Positions 1-6,603 of a DNA stretch of 30,578 nt are shown here, piece by piece (position 1 is the stretch's first letter; every line of letters begins with the position of its first letter). The notes under the pieces are model-generated. The model saw only the letters and a program-made list of their open reading frames with translations, was not told the origin of the DNA and did not search any database. The stretch is from Chitinispirillaceae bacterium (GTDB lineage: Bacteria; Fibrobacterota; Chitinivibrionia; Chitinivibrionales; Chitinispirillaceae), in assembly GCA_016932075.1 (NCBI GenBank), contig JAFGDP010000071.1, positions 1-30,578 on the forward strand, given 5' to 3'. The position numbers and the translations under genes were made by a program.

Positions 1-74
1 ATATATGATGGATCATGTATAAAGGCATTGGGACTAGTTAAAATTCACCGAATTCCCCTATTTAAGGAGGCTAT

Positions 75-800
75 TTAACAGAAAATCCGAAGGAGGCTCC
101 TGGTTTAAGATGATACTTAACAGAAAATCCGAAGGAGGCTCCTGGTTTAAGATGGTACTTAACAGAAAATCCGAAGGAGGTTCCTGGTTTAAGATGGTAC
201 TTAACAGAAAATCCGAAGGAGGTTCCTGGTTTAAGATGGTACTTAACAGAAAATCCGAAGAAGGTTCCTGGTTTAGGATGGTACTTAACAGAAAATCCTG
301 AGGAGGTTCCTGGTTTAAGATGGTACTTAACAGAAAATCCGAAGGAGGTTCCTGGTTTAGGATGATACTTAACAGAAAATTTGAAGGAGGTTCCTGGTTT
401 AAGATGGTACTTAACAGAAAATCCGAAGGAGGTTCCTGGTTTAAGATGGTACTTAACAGAAAATCAGAACCAGGTTCCGGGTTTAAGATGGTACTTAACA
501 GAAAATCCGGAGGAGGTTCCTGGTTTAAGATGGTACTTAACAGAAAATCCGGAGGAGGCTCCTGGTTTAGGATGTCCGGTCCAAGAAAATCGGAACCATG
601 CTCCGGGTTTCAGATAGCCGGCCCAAGAAAATTGGAACCTGGCTCCGGGTTTAGGATGGCCGGTCCAAGAAAAACGGAACCATGCTCCGGGTTTAGGATG
701 GCCGGTCCAAGAAAAACGGAACCATGCTCCGGGTTTAGGATGGCCGGTCCAAGAAAATCGGAACCATGCTCCGGGTTTCGGATGGTCGATTCAGGGAAAT
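75..800. repeat. 42-bp tandem repeat array, about 17 units
   Basis: The motif TTAACAG recurs exactly every 42 bp at 75, 117, 159 and so on to 537, giving 12 type A units. Five type B units (579-788, core GGTCCAAGAAAA) and a partial unit follow. Type A units carry GAAGGAGG, CCTGGTTTAAGATGG and TACTTAACAG; type B units replace the core with GGAACCATGCTCCGGG. The unit at 453 is a hybrid: type A start, type B-like middle. Because 42 is divisible by 3, the forward frames stay open over long stretches. One frame gives a 14-residue repeat (MVLNRKSEGGSWFK, later MAGPRKTEPCSGFR), but it is broken by a TGA at 299-301 and has no convincing gene start. I therefore call it a minisatellite-like array rather than a gene; a degraded repeat-protein gene remains possible. 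Confidence 0.9.
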
Positions 801-805
801 TTTAA

Positions 806-1159
806 GGAGTAATAGTTAAACCGGATTACGAACGCGCATATGAGGATTGAGCAGAGTATCTTTTAGCCGAAACATGGAAAATTTAAACGGTGAGCGCGTT
901 CTATGACATGATCTTCTGTTAACTAGTGCTTGTGGAAATGTAATCAGGGGCAGGGTGAGAGTGAAGAAACATATTTAAGTATAATATAACTCGCCGATTT
1001 CCTGAGTGAACATTGCCCGGCATAACCCGCACAGGAATTGATGTTCATCCGCGATTAATAAGATTATTTGTCAAAGTAGAGGTTGAACGGTTTTTGAATC
1101 GTTTCCGATATCAATATTATTTATATTGTTTTTTTTTCATATATGTAAAATGTTACTGA
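806..1159. other. Gene-free AT-rich stretch
   Basis: No convincing coding frame is present between the repeat array and the ORF remnant that opens at 1160. It holds an 8-bp inverted pair (GAACGCGC at 830-837, GCGCGTTC at 894-901), a TATAAT hexamer near 971-976 without a matching -35 box, and a run of nine T near 1130. I see no RNA gene or recognised regulatory element. It looks like decayed or acquired DNA. Confidence 0.5.
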
Positions 1160-1420
1160 ATATTAATCATACCTTTTATTGGCCAAATCAGTCTCTTAAA
1201 CGGCAGAAAGAATAGTCTGTGCAACAAAAATTTTATTAATCCGGACGCCATATGCCAGCAGGCAATTCAGGCAAAACTGAATATTTACCAGGCAAAGGAG
1301 CAGTTTGAAAGCGTTTTGAAAAACTACAATGACCAGGTAGACAATCTCATCAATCTTGTCAACATAATGAAGGACAAAATTATAGGTATGGAATCGGAAA
1401 AGTCAGGCCCTTCCACCTGA
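1160..1420 (+). pseudogene. Start-less small coiled-coil ORF remnant
   Basis: The frame is open from just after a TGA at 1157-1159 to a TGA at 1418-1420, but has no ATG, GTG or TTG start before the ATG at about 1370. The C-terminal part reads as an amphipathic helix rich in Gln, Asn and Lys with heptad-like hydrophobics (for example NDQVDNLINLVNIMKDKI), typical of a small coiled-coil protein. It lies 31 bp before a phage-type glycosyltransferase in the same direction, so it may be the 3' end of a small gene from the same phage-like module. I do not recognise a family. A non-standard start such as CTG at 1217 cannot be excluded, but 5' truncation or decay seems more likely. Confidence 0.4.
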
Positions 1421-1451
1421 CGAATTCGTGCAAAAACAGCAGAGGTTGTAG

Positions 1452-1991
1452 ATGCAAAATAAACCTTTGACCGTCATATTCTGTATCCCGGGTTTTACAT
1501 TCAGCGGAAAGTTTCTTGAATGCTGGTCAGAGCTTGTCTGGTATTGTTTTAAAAACAACATAAACCCGGTATTGAGCCGAAGGCAGTCATGCAATATTTA
1601 CTTTGTCCGCAATATGTGCCTTGGCGCCGATGTTACACGCGGTGCCCAGCAGAAGCCTTTTAACGGCAAAATCGATTATGACTACCTCATGTGGATAGAT
1701 TCCGACATCCTGTTCAAACCCGCGCACTTCGAACGTCTGCTCAGCCATGAGAAAGACATTGTTTCAGGAATTTACCTTATGGAAGGAGGCAAGGCACTTG
1801 CCACAGTGCGGCAATGGGATGAGGCATATTTTGCAGAACATGGTTGCTTTCAATTCATGACCCTTGATGATCTTCAAGGAAAGGAGGATTTGCATGAAGT
1901 GAGTTATACCGGTATGGGTTTCATGCTCGTGAAAAAAGGAGTTGTGGAAAGCCTCGATTACCCCTGGTTCAGGCACAAGTTTCACAACTGA
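1452..1991 (+). CDS. Truncated phage-type GT-A glycosyltransferase
   Basis: The product is 179 aa and starts with an ATG preceded by AGAGG six bases upstream. The protein begins with an N-terminal strand (VIFCIPGFTFSG) and a helix with ARN-like chemistry (YFVRNMCLGAD), then YDYLMWIDSDILF, in which Asp-Ser-Asp at about residues 78-80 is the DxD-type metal/nucleotide-sugar motif of GT-A glycosyltransferases. A segment resembling the acceptor region follows (VSYTGMGFMLVKKGV). Similar short proteins are common in tailed-phage structural modules. After YPWFR (about residue 174) the frame enters sequence belonging to another gene and stops within six codons, so the C-terminal part is missing and activity is doubtful. 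The DxD and fold assignment is by eye. Substrate unknown. Confidence 0.6.
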   Translation: MQNKPLTVIFCIPGFTFSGKFLECWSELVWYCFKNNINPVLSRRQSCNIYFVRNMCLGADVTRGAQQKPFNGKIDYDYLMWIDSDILFKPAHFERLLSHEKDIVSGIYLMEGGKALATVRQWDEAYFAEHGCFQFMTLDDLQGKEDLHEVSYTGMGFMLVKKGVVESLDYPWFRHKFHN

Positions 1992-2628
1992 ACTTGCGGT
2001 TGGAGACCGGGTAATGATTCCTGGAACAGAAAATGAAACAAAAATAGTCGCAAGCATTGATAATGAAGAACAATTTAGAACAATTGATAATTTCAATTAC
2101 AATTATGGAGGACAGACTATGACCGTATACCCGAGCATCCTGCGTGTTGAAGATGCTTCAGGTAATACAAGATTCCTCATAACTGATGAGGGTAAGGTTT
2201 CAATCGGTGCTCTGCCTGATGATAGTGTCATGGAAGAAACATATAATTTTAACAATATAGCAATGGATTATAACAGTACGACTGGTGAAGGAGGGTCACT
2301 TTTACAGTTCAGGAAAGACGGTTTGCCAAAATACAGAATTGATTATGTTGATGAGGTTGGGACGAACGGAGTGCTGCGGTTGAGTTATGAAAGCAGCCCT
2401 TACAACCAGTTGATTTTAGATGAGAATATGCGCGTCGGTATCGGGACAACCTCGCCATCGGAGAAATTAGAGGTGGATGGGAATATTAAGATTGGTAGCT
2501 CTGACGCGTTCTACCTGGGTGATGCCAACACGGACGGCAGCTGGAGGTTCACGAGATCAGGCAATAACCTGGTCTTTCAGCGGAGAGAATCCAGCACTTG
2601 GGTAACGAAGAGCACGATTTCAGCTTAG
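1942..2628 (+). CDS. Phage tail-fibre-like protein, 5'-truncated
   Basis: This frame overlaps the glycosyltransferase by 50 bp, but recognisable protein begins only at about 1963 (PGSGTSFTTELAVGD). That segment resembles the short beta repeat of phage tail and structural proteins (GSGTxFTTELxVGDxI). Downstream come RVEDASGNTRFLITDEGKVSIG, a beta-strand region, and the fibre-shaft signature NMRVGIGTTSPSEKLEVDG. The end is short (STWVTKSTISA) with no S74 chaperone domain. The first seven residues (MWKASIT) are glycosyltransferase DNA read in another frame, so the natural start is missing. The predicted role in the source phage is receptor binding or tail structure. Whether this fragment is expressed is unknown. 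Family assignment rests on motif resemblance only. Confidence 0.6.
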   Translation: MWKASITPGSGTSFTTELAVGDRVMIPGTENETKIVASIDNEEQFRTIDNFNYNYGGQTMTVYPSILRVEDASGNTRFLITDEGKVSIGALPDDSVMEETYNFNNIAMDYNSTTGEGGSLLQFRKDGLPKYRIDYVDEVGTNGVLRLSYESSPYNQLILDENMRVGIGTTSPSEKLEVDGNIKIGSSDAFYLGDANTDGSWRFTRSGNNLVFQRRESSTWVTKSTISA

Positions 2629-2644
2629 CAGGGGTGTCACTGAT

Positions 2645-2671
2645 GGGCAGGGGATTCGAAGTCCTCTGCCC
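2645..2671. terminator. Hairpin between convergent genes
   Basis: The left arm GGGCAGGGGA (2645-2654) pairs with TCCTCTGCCC (2662-2671), 10 bp with one G-T wobble and a 7-nt loop. It lies between the end of the tail-fibre fragment (+) and the end of the surface-protein gene (-). There is no T-tract on either side, so intrinsic termination is only a possibility. Confidence 0.4.
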
Positions 2672-2677
2672 ACCCTG

Positions 2678-4348
2678 TTACTCATAGACGAGAATTCCGG
2701 CAGTCGTGGCAATGAATAATCTGTTGCCGGTCACTTCTAAGCCGTTCGCATTCGATGGCAAAGTTAATTCTGAAAGCAACTCGAGATCGGGGCTGTATAT
2801 CAGAGTTGTGAAGGCGTTTGGGTTGAAGTGATACCCGAACACGTATAGGCGGCCCAGCTCGTCAGTGTGCAGGAGACGGGGCAGTTCATCATTAACGAAT
2901 GTAAGCGTCCATTCCCGGCCCGGATTCAGCCCTTTGTCGAATGTTCGAAGCATGTTTGTCTGACCGCCGACATACAAGGTGTCCCTCAAAACGACCAAGC
3001 CATCCGCGCTTATCATAGCTGTGGTTTCAATCGTTTCTGTCGCAAGGTCATACTTGCCGACTATGCCGCTTGTGAAGAAAATGGCGCTATCAGACAGAAC
3101 GAATTGTTTGTTCTCATTGTTTGCAAAATCCGTGAGAGTGTCTATCGGTAGTCCTGTTGAATCGAGGAGCACAATGCCATCCTGATTCATTAAGTAAATG
3201 TTGCCTGTCGAATCCACATCAAGATCGTATGGGTATTTGGCAGCGATTGAATCGATGGATTTTTGCAGGGCAAGATCTGCTCCGTATACATACAGCGACC
3301 AACCGGGATCTACTATGTCGGCAACATACAGCCTGCCAGCGGGCGCTATGGCTATCCGTTGATAGCCCTGGAAGGTCCCCGCTCCAAGCGTGTCGGTTAG
3401 CTCAAATGCGCTAACTACCCGTACACTTATTCCGACGCTGAGAAGTCCCTCGTTTCCAGCCTTATCCAAGGCCTTGACCTGATAAGTGTATGTCTGGTCC
3501 TGCTGCGCGGTAGAGTCGCCATAGGTAGTGTCAGTAATCGGGGCTGAGTTGATCTTTACCAACCCTGAGTCCTGGTGCTGGCGGTATACGTTGTACCCGG
3601 TGACCAACGCTGTATCCGCTTGGTTCCAGGTGAGAGTGACAATTTGGCGTAGCGTATCGTAGGTCAGAGTGAGCCCTTTCGGCGTCGGAATGCCCTCAAA
3701 CGGCAGTGCTATGGTATCCAAGTCCGTGGTATCTGCTGATCTCACGGTTACATTGGCAGTATCAAGCACCCCGTAATTGTCCAGCGACGATATAATCCGC
3801 AGATCATACGCTGCTTCGGCCAAATTCTGGAACCTGAACCGTCCGTCAGCTTCAACCTTTGCGAACCGGTCGATCCCGAACGCGAGCACGAACACCTTAC
3901 GCGGATCGCCACCTTCGGAGAGGTGAATAATGCCTTTAATGGCTCCTGCGGGTTTCAGGGTATCTGGCGGCATGGTATCGGTAGAATCCTGGCTTGTCAC
4001 GGCAACGGAGTCTATTAAAACGGCATCATTACCGCTTGCCGCTTCGATCACATAGGTCCCTGTGTCCAGGGTGGAATCAAACGCGAACCGGCCGCTGGTA
4101 TCGGTCAGGACCGAGGCGGTATCAACGGTCTGTTTGAAAAGGCCGCCGGAAGTATCGGCAAGTGTGGCGCGCGGCCGAATGAAGACGCGCACGCCTGCGG
4201 CAGGTGTCTTTCCATCAGGCTGGTACAGCGTTCCGACCACGCGCGCGGATTCGGTGGTGGAGCCGGAACCGTCGAGCACGTTGGCGCAGCGCAGGGTTAT
4301 GGCTGCGAGCGCGAATAGCGCGAATGGAGTAAAACGCAGGGCGATCAT
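2678..4348 (-). CDS. Surface protein: CarboxypepD_reg-like, FN3, beta-propeller
   Basis: The product is 556 aa with an N-terminal hydrophobic export signal (FALFALAAITL). A Cys at 21 follows, but the preceding residues TLR do not make a standard lipobox. Residues about 37-112 form a carboxypeptidase-regulatory-like beta sandwich (VVGTLYQPDGKTPAAGVRVF then GRFAFDSTLDTGTYVIEA). A second copy lies at about 135-205 (IKGIIHLSEGG, GRFRFQNLAEAAYDLRI), and an FN3 domain at about 223-312 (LTWNQADTALVTGYNVYR, YTYQVKALDKAGN). From about 315 to the end are repeated four-stranded motifs (RLYVADIV, DLDVDSTGNIYLM, RLYVFGYHF) typical of an NHL-type beta-propeller. The start codon overlaps the stop of the upstream TIGR02147 gene (ATGA), so the two are translationally coupled. 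Probably an envelope or surface binding protein; ligand unknown. No catalytic residues seen. Confidence 0.75.
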   Translation of the reverse strand: MIALRFTPFALFALAAITLRCANVLDGSGSTTESARVVGTLYQPDGKTPAAGVRVFIRPRATLADTSGGLFKQTVDTASVLTDTSGRFAFDSTLDTGTYVIEAASGNDAVLIDSVAVTSQDSTDTMPPDTLKPAGAIKGIIHLSEGGDPRKVFVLAFGIDRFAKVEADGRFRFQNLAEAAYDLRIISSLDNYGVLDTANVTVRSADTTDLDTIALPFEGIPTPKGLTLTYDTLRQIVTLTWNQADTALVTGYNVYRQHQDSGLVKINSAPITDTTYGDSTAQQDQTYTYQVKALDKAGNEGLLSVGISVRVVSAFELTDTLGAGTFQGYQRIAIAPAGRLYVADIVDPGWSLYVYGADLALQKSIDSIAAKYPYDLDVDSTGNIYLMNQDGIVLLDSTGLPIDTLTDFANNENKQFVLSDSAIFFTSGIVGKYDLATETIETTAMISADGLVVLRDTLYVGGQTNMLRTFDKGLNPGREWTLTFVNDELPRLLHTDELGRLYVFGYHFNPNAFTTLIYSPDLELLSELTLPSNANGLEVTGNRLFIATTAGILVYE

Positions 4349-5181
4349 GATTTTTCTCCCTTGATTGTTTTGGTTACCGGGAACAGGTTGAGGTTCAGGT
4401 GGTATACCCGTTCCGGCTTTTTGTCCTCTGATCCCACGATATCGAGCAGCCGCTCCTTGAAATCACGGATTTCCTGCCTGATTCGTTCGAGGAGCCTTTC
4501 GGACATGCACAGGGTCACGGTGTGCATGGTGGTTTCGTTTGTGGAGAACCGGTCCCAGGCATTCTTTGAAAGCTCGAGCATCTCTTTTTGGTACTTCACC
4601 AGGGCCGTGTTGCGCACGGCACCACCACCGGAAATAAACGGCTGAGCATGGTGATACTTCCCTTTCTTGTCCTTTTTGAGGATACCGAGTTCTTCCAGAA
4701 GCTTGAGTGAGTTCTTTGCCTGCTTTGGTGTAACCTGAGGGACGAGCTGCTTTGCGAGAGCGGCAGGATCGGCGGGACCGGCAAGGGTGATGAGTTCCCG
4801 GATCACGGGATGGTACCATGCGGAATAAAACTCATACTGCCGGTCGGCAAGCGCAGACAACTTCACGCGCTTGCGTTTGGCTGCAATGCGCCCGAAGTAG
4901 TATTCGCGATCACTCTGGGTCTTTGCCTGATCGAACGAGACAAGGTCTTCGAGGTAGTCGGTTTGTGCCGAATCAAGTCCAATGGCCCGCGCAATGTTGA
5001 GAAGCACCGGCTTTGTGACGTTTCGCTCACGTTTTATAAGATGGAGAACGAATCCTGAACTCTTAATGTTTGCCTTTCGAGCGAAGAACTGGTGAGAGAA
5101 TGCCGGGTTGGCGGCTTTCTGCTTAATGAAATAGTCACGCAGGAACGCTCGATAGTCGGTGTATTGGTAGATATCGTCCAT
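4345..5181 (-). CDS. TIGR02147 / DUF4423 family regulator
   Basis: The ORF opens with GTG-ATA-ATG. I choose the ATG at 5181 because AAAGGAG lies 7 nt upstream, against only 2 nt for the GTG; this gives 278 aa. The N-terminus (IYQYTDYRAFLRDYFIKQKA, then FARKANIKSSGFVLHLIKRERNVTKPVLLNIARAIGLD) is the helix-turn-helix-like half of TIGR02147, first described as a Fibrobacter succinogenes paralogous family. A DUF4423-like C-terminal half follows, with EFYSAWYHPVIREL, a winged-helix-like stretch (QAKNSLKLLEELGILKKDKKGKYHHA) and the VTLCMSERLLERIRQEIRDFKERLL helix. It is the first gene of a two-gene operon and its stop overlaps the start of the surface-protein gene. Inferred role: transcriptional control of its own operon or of envelope genes. 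The DNA target is unknown. Confidence 0.85.
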   Translation of the reverse strand: MDDIYQYTDYRAFLRDYFIKQKAANPAFSHQFFARKANIKSSGFVLHLIKRERNVTKPVLLNIARAIGLDSAQTDYLEDLVSFDQAKTQSDREYYFGRIAAKRKRVKLSALADRQYEFYSAWYHPVIRELITLAGPADPAALAKQLVPQVTPKQAKNSLKLLEELGILKKDKKGKYHHAQPFISGGGAVRNTALVKYQKEMLELSKNAWDRFSTNETTMHTVTLCMSERLLERIRQEIRDFKERLLDIVGSEDKKPERVYHLNLNLFPVTKTIKGEKS

Positions 5182-5206
5182 TATCACGCTCCTTTATCTA
5201 CCTCAA

Positions 5207-5235
5207 ATGATACTTCAAATCCGGGTGACTATCAA
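5207..5235 (-). promoter_or_regulatory. Sigma70-type promoter of the TIGR02147 operon
   Basis: On the minus strand a TTGATA -35 box (5230-5235) and a TATCAT -10 box (5207-5212) are separated by exactly 17 bp. The predicted start site is near 5200, about 20 bases before the chosen ATG at 5181, just enough for the Shine-Dalgarno sequence. Just upstream, TTCA and TGAA arms (about 5256-5270) form a small inverted repeat that could be an operator. Confidence 0.55.
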
Positions 5236-5287
5236 ACGCGGTGAAAAAATATCGTTCATATTTTGTGAATGGTCTTGACCCTATTCT

Positions 5288-6511
5288 TTACCGCCGCTCC
5301 TTGACCGTTGTGGCGAGCATCACCACTGTTGCCGCGCTCGTGATCGCGCCGAACAGAAACGGCGCGCCGGGATGAATGGAGAACAGCACGCCGGCGATAA
5401 GGCTTGCCGGCAGGAGGCCGATGCCGCTGATCATATGCAGAAAACCGATAGCCGTTGCCCTGGATTCGGCCGGGGCGAGGCGCGATACAAATGCTTTTTC
5501 CACGCCGTCGGTCATGGCGTAGTATACTCCGTAGAGAATCCAGAAGCCCCAGAGAAGAAACGAATGCTTTGGTGTGATGAATGCGAACGTCCCGTAGACG
5601 ATTGCATACAGCGCGTACCCGCCGGAAAGGACGCGCTTATGACCGATGCGGTCCGCTATCGAACCGAAACGTTTCGCGAAAAGGGCGGTGGACAGGTTGA
5701 ACAGCATGTACAAGAGAATCACCGAGGGCAGCGCATGGCCGAGCTCCATTGAGCGCAGCAGGAGGAACTGGTTGGAGGAGTTACCGAGCGTGAACAGTGC
5801 CTGGCAGAGAAAAAAGCGCCGCAGGTTCAGGTCATAGCGCCGGATATCAAGACTCGGCCGGGGAGATGCATTTTCCCGCGAAATATGAACGGATCCGGTC
5901 TCTTTGACAAAAAATAAAAATCCAATCCCGATCAAGGCCGGGACGATGGAAATCGCGAACAGAGCATAAAAATTCCCGAAATTGCCAATGGTTCCGGTGG
6001 CTGGATCGAGGAAGCGCAGACTCAGGAAATACAGGACAAGAACCCCGGTTGCCGCGCCGGCGAAATCCATTGCGCGCTGCAGTCCGAACGCCCGTCCCTG
6101 GGCATGGTAGGGTATGGATTCCGCAATCAGGGCATCGCGCGGCGCACTGCGGATTCCCTTGCCGATCCGGTCGAAGACGCGGGCCAGGAGCACGAAATAC
6201 CAGCCGGCCGCGGCGAAGAAAAAGAGGAGTTTGGCAAGGGCCGAAAGGCTGTATCCAATAATAGTCGGTGTCTTTCGTTTGCGGATGCGGTCTGAAAAAT
6301 AGCCGGAAAAGACTTTCAGCAGGCTCGCGGTGGATTCCGCCGTTCCCTCGATAATGCCAAGCATTGGACCTGCGAGCAATGCGCGAGATGCGGTCAAGGC
6401 CTTTACAAAGGCCTGGAGCAGTGGATAGACCATCTCGGTTGAAACATCGGTGAAGAATGAGGTGCAACCGGTGAGCAGGACATTGCGGTTCAGATGCGCT
6501 CGTTTTTCCAT
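5288..6511 (-). CDS. MFS transporter, MJ1317-like subgroup
   Basis: The product is 407 aa with about 12 hydrophobic segments, the usual MFS length. The N-terminal motifs FFTDVSTEMVYPLL, GIIEGTAESTASLLKVFSGYFSDRIRKRK and LARVFDRIGKGIRSAPRDALIA match the subgroup of MFS proteins related to Methanocaldococcus MJ1317. The conserved loop 2-3 motif is present as GYFSDRIRKRKTP, and its second-half counterpart as GSIADRIGHKRVLSGG. It is an inner-membrane secondary transporter, presumably proton-coupled efflux; the substrate cannot be told from sequence. It is divergent from guaB (92 bp apart) and is followed on the same strand by the TIGR02147 operon, which has its own promoter. No strong ribosome binding site precedes the ATG. 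Confidence 0.85.
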   Translation of the reverse strand: MEKRAHLNRNVLLTGCTSFFTDVSTEMVYPLLQAFVKALTASRALLAGPMLGIIEGTAESTASLLKVFSGYFSDRIRKRKTPTIIGYSLSALAKLLFFFAAAGWYFVLLARVFDRIGKGIRSAPRDALIAESIPYHAQGRAFGLQRAMDFAGAATGVLVLYFLSLRFLDPATGTIGNFGNFYALFAISIVPALIGIGFLFFVKETGSVHISRENASPRPSLDIRRYDLNLRRFFLCQALFTLGNSSNQFLLLRSMELGHALPSVILLYMLFNLSTALFAKRFGSIADRIGHKRVLSGGYALYAIVYGTFAFITPKHSFLLWGFWILYGVYYAMTDGVEKAFVSRLAPAESRATAIGFLHMISGIGLLPASLIAGVLFSIHPGAPFLFGAITSAATVVMLATTVKERR

Positions 6512-6603
6512 GGGACCCTGGCTATTTACAACACAGCAGGTGGTTACCTATTTTTACACCGTACCGAACGTATAAAATACTCTATCCGGCAATCGAGGCA
6601 GTC

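Noticed and set aside
75..800. CRISPR array
   Set aside because: The 42-bp units are contiguous with no unique spacers, so this is a tandem repeat. No cas genes are in the window.
110..805. Repeat-protein gene from the 14-residue frame
   Set aside because: It is interrupted by TGA at 299-301, other frames are also open because the unit is a multiple of three, and there is no upstream start region. Kept as a repeat with the coding option noted.
6571..6578. TATAAAAT as the guaB -10 box
   Set aside because: It is a good -10 match, but the only -35-like sequence (TTTACA at 6553) is 12 bp away, which is too close. Not annotated as a promoter.
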